Shown here one piece after another: positions 42,721-52,020 of a DNA stretch of 64,000 nucleotides. The DNA is taken from positions 46,595 to 110,594 of the forward strand of contig NZ_LGTB01000036.1 of assembly GCF_001238275.1 (NCBI RefSeq), given 5' to 3'. Every line of letters starts with the position of its first letter. Within the stretch, counting starts at the first letter, position 1. Below the pieces are notes generated by a model. It saw only the letters and a program-made list of their open reading frames with translations, had not been told where the DNA came from and made no database searches. A program made the position numbers and the translations under genes. This stretch comes from Bradyrhizobium viridifuturi. Lineage in GTDB: Bacteria; Pseudomonadota; Alphaproteobacteria; Rhizobiales; Xanthobacteraceae.

Positions 42721-43518
42721 CTACTTGCCCTTGAAGTTGGGTGCCCGCTTGTTGAGGAAGGCGTCCATGCCCTCGCGGAAATCCTCGCTCATATAGGCGC
42801 GCAGGATCAGGTCCTCGCCTTCGTCGCGCGACAGCGTGCGGCGGATGCGGCGGACCGCTTCCTTGGTCACCTCGAGCGTGATCGGCGCGTGGCCGGCGAC
42901 GAGCTTCGCGGTCTCGTCGGCACGGCGCTGCAGGGTCTCCACATCGGGCACGACTTCGTTCAACAGCCCGAGCGCCAGCGCCTCCGGCGCTTCGACGAGG
43001 CGCGCCTTGAAGATCAGATCCTTGGTCCGCGCCGGACCGACCAGCGACACCAGCCGCGAGATGTTGGACATCGAGAGGCAGTTGCCGAGCGTGCGCGCGA
43101 TCGGGAAGCCGATCCGCGTCGCCTCGGTGCCGATGCGGATATCGCAGCATGCGGCGATGCCGGCGCCGCCGCCGGTGCAGGCGCCGGCAATCGCGGCGAT
43201 GACCGGCACGCGGCACTGTTCGAGCGTTCCCAGCACACGGTCGATCCGCGCCTCATAGTCCAGCGCGTCCTGCGCGGTCTTGAAGGCGCGGAACTGCGAG
43301 ATGTCGGTGCCAGAGGCGAACGCCTTGTCGCCGGCGCCGGTCAGGATCAACGCCTTGATCGAGTGATCCTGATTGATGTTCTCGCAGATCGAAGCCATCT
43401 GCTCGTACATCGCAAAGGTCAGCGCGTTGCGCGCCTGCGGCCGGTTGAACGTGATGCGCGCGATCCCGTCCTCGACGGAGTAGATCAGGTCTTCGGTCGG
43501 TGCGACGGGCGCGTTCAT
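42721..43518 (-). CDS. Enoyl-CoA hydratase/isomerase family protein
   Basis: 265 residues. The crotonase fold is shown by ARITFNRPQARNALTFAMY, the oxyanion-hole segment KAFASGTDISQF, AAIAGACTGGGAGIAACCDIRIG and the C-terminal FLNKRAPNFKGK. The usual catalytic glutamates are not obvious: the residue before GIAACCD is alanine-rich rather than the E-x3-E of classic hydratases, so an isomerase, hydrolase or other crotonase reaction is possible. It is 49 bases after the serine-glyoxylate aminotransferase and probably cotranscribed with it. Confidence 0.86.
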   Translation of the reverse strand: MNAPVAPTEDLIYSVEDGIARITFNRPQARNALTFAMYEQMASICENINQDHSIKALILTGAGDKAFASGTDISQFRAFKTAQDALDYEARIDRVLGTLEQCRVPVIAAIAGACTGGGAGIAACCDIRIGTEATRIGFPIARTLGNCLSMSNISRLVSLVGPARTKDLIFKARLVEAPEALALGLLNEVVPDVETLQRRADETAKLVAGHAPITLEVTKEAVRRIRRTLSRDEGEDLILRAYMSEDFREGMDAFLNKRAPNFKGK

Positions 43519-43567
43519 GTCTCGCTCTTTCTGTTCGTTACGATTCGATTTTCCGGCCGAGGCCTTC

Positions 43568-44761
43568 CTAAGCGACTTTCGACGCCTGCGCGGCGTCGCG
43601 TCCCTTCAGGACCTCCATCGCCGCCAGCACGCCGCCGCTGCGATGCGGCACCTTGGCCAGATCAAGACCCATCTCGACGCCGGACAGCGTGCCCATCAGC
43701 ATCAGGTCGTTGAAGTGACCGATGTGGCCGATCCGGAACACCTTGCCCTTGACCTTGTTGAGGCCGGTGCCGAGCGACATGTCGAAATTATCCAGCACGA
43801 CCTTGCGGAAATGGTCGGCGTCGTGGCCGTCAGGCACCCGCACAGCGGTCAGCGCCGGCGAATGCGCGCCCTGCTCCTGACATTGCGTCTCCAGGCCCCA
43901 CACCTTGATCGCCGCACGCGTCGCCTCGCTGTGGCGCTTGTGGCGGGCGAACACGTTGTCGAGGCCCTCTTCCTCCAGCATCTTGACGGCCTCGCGCAGG
44001 CCGAACAGCAGGTTGGTGGCGGGCGTGTACGGCCAGGTGCCGGCCTTGTTGATGTTGATGACCTCCTGCCAGTCCCAATAGGAGCGCATGCCCGGATTGG
44101 CCTTGGCCACCGCAAGCGCCTTCTCCGACACGGCGTTGAAGCCGAGGCCGGGCGGCAGCATCAGGCCCTTCTGCGAGCCTGCGATCGAGACGTCGATGCC
44201 CCAGGCGTCGTGCTCATATTCGAGCGAGCCGAGGCCGGAGATGGTGTCGACCATCAACAGCGCCGGGTGCTTCAGCGTGTCGAGGATCTTGCGGACGTCG
44301 CGCGGATAGGTGACGCAGGCGGTCGAGGTCTCGTTATGGACCACGCAGACCGCCTTGATCTTGTGCGCCTTGTCGGCGGCAAGCCTGGCCTCGATCTGCT
44401 CGAGGTCGGCGCCGTGGCGCCAGTCGCCCGCGATGAAATCGACGTCGAGCTTGAACTTGTCGGCAATGCCGTGCCACAGCACGGCGAACTGCCCGGTCTC
44501 GCACATCAGGACCTTGTCGCCGGGCTGCAGCGTGTTGACGATCGCGGCCTCCCAGGCGCCGGTCCCCGAGGAGGGGTAGATGATCACGGGCTGCTTGGTG
44601 CGGAACACGCGCTGCATCGCGGAAAGCACGGCAAAGCCGATCTCGGCGAATTCGGCACCGCGGTGGTCCATGGTCGGCATATCCATGGCCCGCAGCACCC
44701 GGTCCGGCACGTTGGTCGGTCCCGGAATCTGCAGAAAATGCCTTCCAGTATGCACGGTCAT
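43568..44761 (-). CDS. Serine-glyoxylate aminotransferase-like class V enzyme
   Basis: 397 residues from ATG 44761 with GGGA nine bases before it. The PLP lysine is Lys198 in AGSQKGLMLPPGLGF. The substrate and cofactor contact SSGTGAWEAA is at about 64-73, and VVHNETSTACV near 141. These enzymes make glycine and hydroxypyruvate from serine and glyoxylate in the serine cycle or related routes; AGAT or phosphonate activity is also seen in this family. A second copy with about the same layout is at 46215-47417 on the other side of the MFS carrier. Confidence 0.88.
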   Translation of the reverse strand: MTVHTGRHFLQIPGPTNVPDRVLRAMDMPTMDHRGAEFAEIGFAVLSAMQRVFRTKQPVIIYPSSGTGAWEAAIVNTLQPGDKVLMCETGQFAVLWHGIADKFKLDVDFIAGDWRHGADLEQIEARLAADKAHKIKAVCVVHNETSTACVTYPRDVRKILDTLKHPALLMVDTISGLGSLEYEHDAWGIDVSIAGSQKGLMLPPGLGFNAVSEKALAVAKANPGMRSYWDWQEVININKAGTWPYTPATNLLFGLREAVKMLEEEGLDNVFARHKRHSEATRAAIKVWGLETQCQEQGAHSPALTAVRVPDGHDADHFRKVVLDNFDMSLGTGLNKVKGKVFRIGHIGHFNDLMLMGTLSGVEMGLDLAKVPHRSGGVLAAMEVLKGRDAAQASKVA

Positions 44762-44890
44762 GAGCGTCTTTCCCGGTCTTGCCTTGGTCTTGGTAAGCCG
44801 CTCGCATATCACTATTCGCCGGGTTTGTCCTAGGCCCGGCGAGGGGCCGTCATGCATATCTGACGGCGCTGCAACGGGGCCGGCAGCCCC

Positions 44891-46174
44891 TCATTCGGCG
44901 GCCACCACCTTGCCCGGCATCACCTGTTCGCTCGCCTCCTCGAACGGCCGTTCCGGGTGCATCAGAAATGCCGAGAAACCACCGAGCAGCAACAGGCCCA
45001 TCGACATCAGGAATGGCAGGTACCAGTTCCCGGTGGCGTCGATGACGAAACCGGCGACCAGCGGCGAGACGATCGCCGCGAAGGCAGAGCCGGTGTTCAT
45101 GATTCCCGCGGCGGTGCCGGAATATTTCGGGGCGATGTCCATCGGGATCGACCACATCGGGCCGATCACGAGCTCGGCGCAGAAGAAGCCGGCCGACAGG
45201 CAGAGCGCGACCACCGTAATGTCGTGGACGAACAGGATCGGCATCAGCGACAGCAGCGCGCCGGCGAAGCCCACAACGGTCACGCTGAGCCGTGCCAGGC
45301 GCACATTGCCCGTGCGCTCGAGGATGCGGTCGGAGATGACGCCGCCGATGCTGTCACCGATCACGCCGGCGAAGAACACGCCGGAGGCGAACAGCGCCGA
45401 GTTCTTCAGATCGAGGCTGTAGTTGTTCTTGAAGAACAGCGGCAGCCAGTTGAGGTAGAGCCACAGGCACCAGCCGTAGCAGAAATAGGTCAGCGTCACC
45501 GGCCACATCCGCTGCAAGAGCGGTCCCCACGGCACTTTCGGCCGCTCGCCTTTCGGCCGCGGCGGCAGCGTCGCCAGTTCGGCTTCCGTGATCGAGCCAT
45601 GATCCCTCGGCTCGTTGCGGAAGTACCAGACCCACACGACGCCCCAGATCAGGCTGACGACACCGAGCACGACGAATGCGCCGCGCCAGGTCAGCCAGAG
45701 GATCAGCAGCGCGACGACCGGCGGGGTCACCGCATTGCCGAGCCGCGCGAACGAGTGCGTCAGCCCTTGCGCGAAGCCGCGGCGGTTCGCCGGCGTCCAG
45801 TACTGCATGGCGCGCGTCGCCGTCGGGAAGGTCGCTCCTTCGCCGAACCCCAGCGCGAACCGCGCGACGAACAGCGCGGCGAGACCATGGACGAAGCCGG
45901 TCATGATGGTCGCCGCCGCCCAGATCATGCCGCACCAGAACAGCGTCTGGCGCGGCCCGAAGCGATCGCCGACCCAGCCGCCGATCACCTGGAACAGCAG
46001 ATACGGATAGGCGAACGCCGAGAACACCAGGCCGAGCTCGGTGTTGGACAGGCCGAGCTCCTTCTGGATCTCGCCGGCCGCGGTGCCGATGTTCACGCGG
46101 TCGACATAGGTGATGAAATACATCACGCAGAGCATGGCCAACACGACGTGGGTGGCCTTGAACCGAAGCCTCAT
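44891..46174 (-). CDS. MFS transporter (anion:cation symporter type)
   Basis: 427 residues with 12 hydrophobic segments. The first segment carries CVMYFITYVDRVNIGTAAG, and the loop 2-3 motif is GGWVGDRFGPRQTLFW, typical of the MFS. The opening with the YVDR-NIG phrase is that of the ACS family, which imports organic acids such as hexuronates, glucarate or phthalate. A GGAGG ribosome site precedes the ATG. Its place between two aminotransferase copies suggests it brings in an organic acid that feeds glyoxylate or hydroxypyruvate metabolism (inference). Confidence 0.88.
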   Translation of the reverse strand: MRLRFKATHVVLAMLCVMYFITYVDRVNIGTAAGEIQKELGLSNTELGLVFSAFAYPYLLFQVIGGWVGDRFGPRQTLFWCGMIWAAATIMTGFVHGLAALFVARFALGFGEGATFPTATRAMQYWTPANRRGFAQGLTHSFARLGNAVTPPVVALLILWLTWRGAFVVLGVVSLIWGVVWVWYFRNEPRDHGSITEAELATLPPRPKGERPKVPWGPLLQRMWPVTLTYFCYGWCLWLYLNWLPLFFKNNYSLDLKNSALFASGVFFAGVIGDSIGGVISDRILERTGNVRLARLSVTVVGFAGALLSLMPILFVHDITVVALCLSAGFFCAELVIGPMWSIPMDIAPKYSGTAAGIMNTGSAFAAIVSPLVAGFVIDATGNWYLPFLMSMGLLLLGGFSAFLMHPERPFEEASEQVMPGKVVAAE

Positions 46175-46214
46175 ATCCCCTCCCTGGTCTGCGATTTTCT
46201 GGTTGTTGGTGTCG

Positions 46215-47417
46215 CTAGGTGCCGACCACTTTCAGATGCGACGGTGAGTTGCGCTGGTCCCGCTGTTCGAGCAGCTTCATCGCAACCGCGACGCCGCCCG
46301 CGCGATGCGGCACGCCGGCGACCGACAGTCCCATCTCGACCCCGGTGAGCGCCCCGAGCAACGTCAACTCGTTGCACTCGCCGAGGTGACCGATGCGGAA
46401 CACCTTGCCGGCGACCTTCGACAGGCCTGAGCCGAGCGACATGTTGAAATTGTCCAGCACGACCTTGCGGAACTGGTCGGCATCATGGCCGGGCGGCATC
46501 AACACCGCGGTCAGCACCGGCGAGAACTCCGAGGGCTCCTGGCACAGCACCTCGAGTCCCCAATGATTGACCGCGGCGCGCGTCGCGGCGGCGAGCCGCT
46601 GATGGCGCGCGAATACATTGTCGAGCCCCTCCTCCAGCAGCATCGCGATGGCCTCGCGCAGCCCGTAGAGCAGGTTCGTCGCCGGCGTATAGGGGAAGAA
46701 GCCCTTGGCGTTCGGCTTCAGCATTTCCTCCCAATCGAAATAGGAGCGCGGCATCTTGTTGGTGCGTGACGCGGCGCGGGCCTTTTCCGAGATCGCGTTG
46801 AAGCCGAGGCCGGGCGGCAGCATAAAACCCTTCTGCGAGCAGCTGACGCTGACATCGACCTTCCACTCGTCGTGCCGGTAGTCGACCGAACCCAGCGACG
46901 AGATGGTGTCGACCATCAAGAGCGCCGGATGCGAGGTGCGGTCGATAGCGGCACGGATATCGGCGATCCGGCTGGTCGCGCCGGTCGAGGTCTCGTTGTG
47001 GACGACCATCACCGCCTTGATGCTGTGCGCGGTGTCGGCGGCAAGCCTGGCCTCGATCTGCGCGGGGTCGGCGCCGCGCCGCCAATCGCCGGCGATGAAG
47101 TCGACCTCGATGCCGAAGCGGCTGGCCAGTTGCCGCCACAGGGTGGCGAAATGGCCGGTCTCGACCATCAGAACCTTGTCGCCGGGCGACAGCGTGTTGA
47201 CGATCGCCGCTTCCCAGGCGCCGGTCCCCGACGACGGGAAGATCACCACCGGCCCTGTGGTCTGGAAGATCCTGGCGCTGCCCTCGAGCACGGTGCGGCC
47301 GAGTTCGCCGAACTCGGCGCTGCGGTGGTCGATGACCGGCATATCCATCGCGCGAAGAATGCGATCCGGAACGGGGCTCGGCCCTGGAATCTGCAGAAAA
47401 TGGCGCCCTTGATGCAT
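46215..47417 (-). CDS. Serine-glyoxylate aminotransferase-like class V enzyme (second copy)
   Basis: 400 residues from ATG 47417 with a strong GGGAGG five bases upstream; upstream in-frame codons belong to the promoter region. The PLP lysine is Lys196 (SCSQKGFMLPPGLGF), and SSGTGAWEAA and VVHNETSTGA match the first copy. The two proteins align end to end with many substitutions, so the duplication is old or they came from different sources. It is the first gene of a leftward run and faces the GntR gene across 132 bases, which makes it a likely GntR target. Confidence 0.88.
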   Translation of the reverse strand: MHQGRHFLQIPGPSPVPDRILRAMDMPVIDHRSAEFGELGRTVLEGSARIFQTTGPVVIFPSSGTGAWEAAIVNTLSPGDKVLMVETGHFATLWRQLASRFGIEVDFIAGDWRRGADPAQIEARLAADTAHSIKAVMVVHNETSTGATSRIADIRAAIDRTSHPALLMVDTISSLGSVDYRHDEWKVDVSVSCSQKGFMLPPGLGFNAISEKARAASRTNKMPRSYFDWEEMLKPNAKGFFPYTPATNLLYGLREAIAMLLEEGLDNVFARHQRLAAATRAAVNHWGLEVLCQEPSEFSPVLTAVLMPPGHDADQFRKVVLDNFNMSLGSGLSKVAGKVFRIGHLGECNELTLLGALTGVEMGLSVAGVPHRAGGVAVAMKLLEQRDQRNSPSHLKVVGT

Positions 47418-47549
47418 CAGAACCTCCCAATCGCCGGATGTCGGCCGTTCTCCACGCCATTTTGCATTCATTTTTTGTCTTTTCAATCTCATTTTGGTAT
47501 TCGATTGAGGACATCGACGCGACCGCACCGGCAAACTATTGTTCAGAAT

Positions 47550-48302
47550 ATGAAATCCGCGATTCCCGAAACCGGGGTTCCGATCACCCCACCCGCCACC
47601 GGCAACGGCAGCGACCGCCAGGAAGCCTCGCTGCACGGCGAGATCCTGCTGCGGCTGCGCGACTATGTGGTGGAAGGCAACATTCCCGACGGCGCCCGCG
47701 TTCCGGAACGCCAGCTCTGCGAGATGCTCGGTATATCAAGGACGCCGCTGCGCGAGGCACTCAAGGTGCTGGCCGCCGAAGGCCTGATCGAGCTGTTGCC
47801 CAATCGCGGCGCGCGGGTGCGCCAGCTCAGCCAGCGCGACCTCGAGGAATTGTTCGACGTGATGGCCGGACTGGAAAGCCTCGCCGGACGACTGGCCTGC
47901 GAGGCAATCACGGACGAGGAAATCGCCGCGATCGAGCGACTGCACTACGAGATGTACGGCCACTATCTGCACCGCGACATGCACGGCTATTTCCAGACCA
48001 ACCAGCAGATCCACGAGAGCATCGTCGCGGCCGCGCGCAACGCGACGCTGAAGACAACCTACGCCAACTTCGCGGGCCGCATCCGCCGCGTGCGCTATTC
48101 CGCCAATTTCGCCCGCAAGCGGCAACGCTGGGCCGAGGCGATGCGCGAGCACGAGGCAATCCTCGATGCGCTGCGCCGCCGCGCCGGCAGCGAGCTCAGC
48201 GACATCCTGTTTCAGCACCTGCGCAACAAGCGGGGCGCGGCCATCGAGCACCTCGCGGAAGGGCCAGACGGCACCCCGGCGACGACGCCTCAGGGGGACT
48301 GA
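47550..48302 (+). CDS. GntR-family transcriptional regulator (FCD/FadR subfamily)
   Basis: 250 residues from ATG 47550; a longer in-frame extension runs through promoter sequence and is rejected. The N-terminal winged helix has VPERQLCEMLGISRTPLREALKVLAAEGLI and the wing NRGARVRQLSQRD. The FCD effector domain shows the metal-ligand pattern HYEMYGHYLHRD, NQQIHESIVAAA and MREHEAILDALRR. Its neighbours suggest it senses the organic acid handled by the divergent aminotransferase/MFS run or the downstream dehydrogenase. The 132-base divergent gap and the 77-base gap before the dehydrogenase are the likely operator places. Confidence 0.9.
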   Translation: MKSAIPETGVPITPPATGNGSDRQEASLHGEILLRLRDYVVEGNIPDGARVPERQLCEMLGISRTPLREALKVLAAEGLIELLPNRGARVRQLSQRDLEELFDVMAGLESLAGRLACEAITDEEIAAIERLHYEMYGHYLHRDMHGYFQTNQQIHESIVAAARNATLKTTYANFAGRIRRVRYSANFARKRQRWAEAMREHEAILDALRRRAGSELSDILFQHLRNKRGAAIEHLAEGPDGTPATTPQGD

Positions 48303-48337
48303 AGGGCCATCGGACTACCCTTCGCCTTGCTCGTTTT

Positions 48338-48355
48338 GAATTCATAATGTAATTC
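48338..48355. promoter_or_regulatory. AT-rich inverted repeat before the FAD/Fe-S dehydrogenase
   Basis: GAATT and AATTC arms flank eight bases (48338-48355) in the 77-base gap between the GntR gene and the dehydrogenase. The arms are short, so the site could arise by chance; its location makes it a candidate GntR operator. Confidence 0.3.
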
Positions 48356-48379
48356 TCGAATCGAAAGAATGTATAATCC

Positions 48380-51300
48380 ATGAGCAGCCTCGGTTGCGCC
48401 ATGGATCACATCGGATCTGGGATGAAGAACGCCTCATCGCTCGAACAGCGCCTGCGGTCCGACCTGACCGGCGACGTGTTTTTTGATGCCTTCAACCGCG
48501 GCCGGTACGCGACCGACGCCTCGTTCTACCAGATCATGCCGGCCGGCGTGGTGGTGCCGCGAACCGTCGACGAGGCGCTGCGCACGCTTGCGATCGTCCG
48601 CGACGCCGGGCGGATCGTGACCCCGCGCGGCGGCGGCACCTCGCAATGCGGCCAGACCGTCAATGACGGCATCGTGGTCGACCTGTCGAAGCATCTGAAC
48701 AAGATCATCTCGCTCGACGTCGAGAACCGAACCTGCGTGGTCGAGCCCGGCATCGTGCTCGACGACCTCAACCGGCAACTCAGGAAGCACGGGCTGTGGT
48801 TTCCGGTCGACGTCTCCACGGCGTCGCGTGCCACCATCGGCGGCATGGCCGGCAACAATTCCTGCGGCGGCCGTTCGCTGCGTTACGGCACGATGCGCGA
48901 TAACACGCTGTCGATGGATGCGGCGCTCGCCGACGGCACGCTGCTGCATTTCGGCGAAGTGCCGCGCGATCTGACCCGGGTCAATGCGTCCGATGGCGGC
49001 TTGAGGCTGTTCCGCGACATGCTCGATCTCGGCGAGCGCGAAGCGCTCGAGATCGCGGATAAATTCCCCAAGGTGCAGCGCCGTGTCGGCGGCTATAACC
49101 TCGACGCGCTGGTGCCACGCAACGCGCCGAACAATCTGGCGCATCTTCTGGTCGGCTCCGAGGGCACGCTTGCCTTCACCACGCAGGTCGAGCTCAAGCT
49201 GTGGCCTGTGATCCGCAACAAGGCGCTCGGCGTCTGTCATTTCGGCAGCTTCTACGAGGCGATGGACGCGGCCCAGCATCTGGTCAAGCTGCGGCCGATT
49301 GCCGTGGAGCTGGTCGACCGCACCATGATCGCGCTCGGGCGCGAGATCGCGATGTTCCAGCCGATCATCTCGGCGGCGGTGCGCGGCGATCCGGACGCGA
49401 TCCTGGTGGTCGAGTTCGCCGAGGAAGATCAGGCCGACAATCTCGCCCGCCTCAGGCAGCTCGGTGAACTGATGGGCGACCTCGGCTTCGGCTGGGACAA
49501 GCCGCAGCGCAAATGGGGCGGCGTGGTCGAGATCATCGAGCCCGCGCTGCAGACCGGCATCGCCGATTTCCGCGCCGCGGGCCTCAACGTCATGATGTCG
49601 ATGAAGCAAGAGGGCAAGCCGGTCTCGTTCGTCGAGGATTGCGCGGTGCCGCTGCCCCATCTCGCCGACTACACCGAGCGGCTCAATGCCGTGTTCGCGA
49701 GGCACGGCACCCGCGGCACGATGTATGCGCACGCCTCCGAGGGCTGCCTGCATGTGCGCCCGGTGCTCAATCTCAAGCTCGAGAAGGACGTCAAGGCAAT
49801 GCGCGCCATTGCCGAGGAAGCCTTCGCGATGGTGCGCGAATACAAGGGCTCGCATTCCGGCGAGCATGGCGACGGCCTGGTGCGCTCGGAATTCCACGAG
49901 ACGATGTTCGGCGCGCGCATCGTCGCCGATTTCCGCGAGGTCAAGCAGCGCTTCGATCCCGGCAACACGCTCAATCCCGGCAAGATCGTCGATCCGCCCA
50001 AAATGGACGACCGTTCGCTGTTCCGTTTTTCGCCGGACTATCGCGTCGGCGAATTGAAGACCGCGCTCGACTGGTCGGCCTATCCCGGCGCCGGCGGCGG
50101 TTTCCAGGGCGCGGTCGAGATGTGCAACAACAACGGCGCCTGCCGGAAGCTCGAAGGCGGCGTGATGTGCCCGTCCTATCGCGCGAAACGCAACGAGAAG
50201 GACGTCACCCGCGGCCGTGCCAACACGCTGCGGCTTGCGATCTCGGGCCAGCTCGGGCCGGATGCCCTCTCCTCCGACGAGATGATGGACACGCTGAAGC
50301 TCTGCGTCTCCTGCAAGGCCTGCCGCCATGAATGCCCGACCGGCGTCGACATGGCCAAGATGAAGATCGAGGTGCTGGCCGCCCGCGCCGCGACGCACGG
50401 CCTGTCGCTGCGCGACCGGCTGGTCGGCTATCTGCCGCGCTACCTCGATCTCGCCTCGCGCTTCGCCCCGATCGCGAACTGGCGCAACAGCAGTCCGCTG
50501 CTGCGCAGGTTGTTCGAGACGCTCGCCGACATCAGCGCCAAACGGGCGCTGCCGGCGTTTCGCAGCGATACGTTCCGCCCCGAGGCCGAGGTGCTGGGCG
50601 CGCCCGATGGCCGCGAAGTGGTGCTGTTCGCCGATACCTTCAACCGCGGCTATGAGCGGGAGAATCTCGACGCCGCAATCGAGGTGCTGGTCGCCGGCGG
50701 CTATCGCGTCCATCTGCCGAAGCCATCGGATGGCGGCCGGCCGCCCTGCTGCGGACGGACGTTCCTGTCTGCCGGACTGGTGGAGCAGGCCCGCGCCGAG
50801 CTCGACCGGCTGGTCGCGACCTACGCGCCGTTCGCGGCACGCGGCGTGCCGATCATCGGCCTCGAGCCGAGTTGCCTGCTGACCCTACGCGACGAGCTGC
50901 TGTCGCTGCGTTCCGATGACACCGCCAAGAGCGTCAGCGCGCACGCTTTGCTGTTCGAGGAATTCCTGGTGCGCGAGGCCGAGGCTGGACGCCTCACGCT
51001 GCCGCTCGGCACCGTTGCCGGCAAAGCCGTCGTGCACGGCCATTGCCACCAGAAATCCTTTGGCGCGTTCAAGCCGGTGGAGAAGGTGCTGCGCCTCGTG
51101 CCCGGCCTCGAGGTGAAGACCATCGAGTCGAGCTGCTGCGGCATGGCCGGCGCCTTCGGCTACGGCGCGGACACCTATCAGGCCTCGATCGAGATGGCCG
51201 AGCTGTCGCTACTCCCAGCGGTTCGCAGCGCCGACCGGGACACGCTGATCGTCGCCGACGGCACCTCCTGCCGGCACCAGATCAAGGACGGCAGCGGCCG

Positions 51301-51400
51301 CACGCCGCTGCATGTCGCCAGCGTATTGGCGATGAGCCTGAAACGTGCGAAGTCGAATTCCAGCAGATCATTACCGACAAAGGAACAGGCCCATGGCTGA
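48380..51400 (+). CDS. FAD-linked, Fe-S D-2-hydroxyacid dehydrogenase (YdiJ/GlcDF-like)
   Basis: 1006 residues; ATG 48380 is used, with ATG 48422 also possible. The N-terminal PCMH FAD domain has PRGGGTSQCGQTVNDG near 85 and SRATIGGMAGNNSCGGRS. The GlcD-like C-terminal part includes KGSHSGEHGDGLVRSEF. Next comes a 4Fe-4S region, CVSCKACRHECPTG near 640. Two CCG modules follow, with PPCCGRTF near 788 and SSCCGMAG near 917, plus GHCHQKSFG. The arrangement is that of single-chain D-lactate, glycolate or D-2-hydroxyglutarate dehydrogenases that feed quinone. It overlaps the GlcG-like gene by eight bases. Confidence 0.9.
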   Translation: MSSLGCAMDHIGSGMKNASSLEQRLRSDLTGDVFFDAFNRGRYATDASFYQIMPAGVVVPRTVDEALRTLAIVRDAGRIVTPRGGGTSQCGQTVNDGIVVDLSKHLNKIISLDVENRTCVVEPGIVLDDLNRQLRKHGLWFPVDVSTASRATIGGMAGNNSCGGRSLRYGTMRDNTLSMDAALADGTLLHFGEVPRDLTRVNASDGGLRLFRDMLDLGEREALEIADKFPKVQRRVGGYNLDALVPRNAPNNLAHLLVGSEGTLAFTTQVELKLWPVIRNKALGVCHFGSFYEAMDAAQHLVKLRPIAVELVDRTMIALGREIAMFQPIISAAVRGDPDAILVVEFAEEDQADNLARLRQLGELMGDLGFGWDKPQRKWGGVVEIIEPALQTGIADFRAAGLNVMMSMKQEGKPVSFVEDCAVPLPHLADYTERLNAVFARHGTRGTMYAHASEGCLHVRPVLNLKLEKDVKAMRAIAEEAFAMVREYKGSHSGEHGDGLVRSEFHETMFGARIVADFREVKQRFDPGNTLNPGKIVDPPKMDDRSLFRFSPDYRVGELKTALDWSAYPGAGGGFQGAVEMCNNNGACRKLEGGVMCPSYRAKRNEKDVTRGRANTLRLAISGQLGPDALSSDEMMDTLKLCVSCKACRHECPTGVDMAKMKIEVLAARAATHGLSLRDRLVGYLPRYLDLASRFAPIANWRNSSPLLRRLFETLADISAKRALPAFRSDTFRPEAEVLGAPDGREVVLFADTFNRGYERENLDAAIEVLVAGGYRVHLPKPSDGGRPPCCGRTFLSAGLVEQARAELDRLVATYAPFAARGVPIIGLEPSCLLTLRDELLSLRSDDTAKSVSAHALLFEEFLVREAEAGRLTLPLGTVAGKAVVHGHCHQKSFGAFKPVEKVLRLVPGLEVKTIESSCCGMAGAFGYGADTYQASIEMAELSLLPAVRSADRDTLIVADGTSCRHQIKDGSGRTPLHVASVLAMSLKRAKSNSSRSLPTKEQAHG

Positions 51401-51821
51401 GCTCACTCTCGACACCGCCCGCAAGATTCTGGATGCCGCCCTCGCCAAGGGCGTCGAGAAGAAGCTGAAGCCGCTGGTGGTCACCATCCTCGACGCGCGC
51501 GGCGCGGTGAAGGTGACGGCGGCGCAGGACGGCACCAGCCTGATGCGGGCCGAGATCGCCCACGGCAAGGCCTATGGCGCGCTGGCGCTCGGCATGGGAT
51601 CGCGGGCGCTGTTCCAGCGCGCGCAGGAGCAGGCCTATTTCATCGATTCCGTGAATACGCTGGCGCAGGGCCGGCTGGTGCCGGTCCCCGGCGGCGTGCT
51701 GATCATGGACGGCACCACCCTGCTCGGCGCCGTCGGCGTCAGCGGCGACACCTCTGACAATGACGAGATCTGCGCCGTGGCCGGCATCGAAGCCGCCGGC
51801 CTGAAGGCCAACGCGGGCTGA
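51393..51821 (+). CDS. GlcG/HbpS-like heme-binding family protein
   Basis: 142 residues from ATG 51393, with AGGA eight bases upstream; it overlaps the dehydrogenase stop. The family marks are LTLDTARKILDAALAKG at the start, VVTILDARGAVKVTAAQDG and the C-terminal VGVSGDTSDNDEICAVAGIEA. GlcG-type proteins are often encoded with glycolate or lactate oxidases, and some members bind heme; the cellular role is not settled. No signal peptide is present, so it is probably cytoplasmic. Confidence 0.88.
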   Translation: MAELTLDTARKILDAALAKGVEKKLKPLVVTILDARGAVKVTAAQDGTSLMRAEIAHGKAYGALALGMGSRALFQRAQEQAYFIDSVNTLAQGRLVPVPGGVLIMDGTTLLGAVGVSGDTSDNDEICAVAGIEAAGLKANAG

Positions 51822-51886
51822 TACGCGACGGGTCAGCGAGCGGGCGCCCAATTTCGGAATATTAGAAATATACCCCTGAGTTGCCC

Positions 51887-51914
51887 GGCGTGTCAAGTTG
51901 ACTTGTCCGACGCC
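51887..51914. terminator. Possible terminator between convergent genes
   Basis: Outer arms GGCGT / ACGCC enclose CAAGT-TG-ACTTG, making a compact hairpin in the gap between the GlcG-like gene and the convergent enoyl-CoA hydratase. There is no T-run directly after it. A second perfect eight-base hairpin, CGCCTGCG / CGCAGGCG, is at 51967-51987. Confidence 0.45.
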
Positions 51915-52020
51915 GGCCGCCGCCCGCTCCTTTGCATGGGGTTGTTTTCAATATTTTGGTCGTGCGCGCCTGCGACGGCCGCAGGCGGCGCGGCGCGGCG
52001 TGAAGCGGCACCGCGATGCC

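Noticed and set aside
48434..50713. Leftward open frame of 759 codons opposite the FAD/Fe-S dehydrogenase
   Set aside because: Its product is rich in Arg, His, Asp and Gly with no recognisable fold, while the opposite strand has complete FAD and Fe-S motifs.
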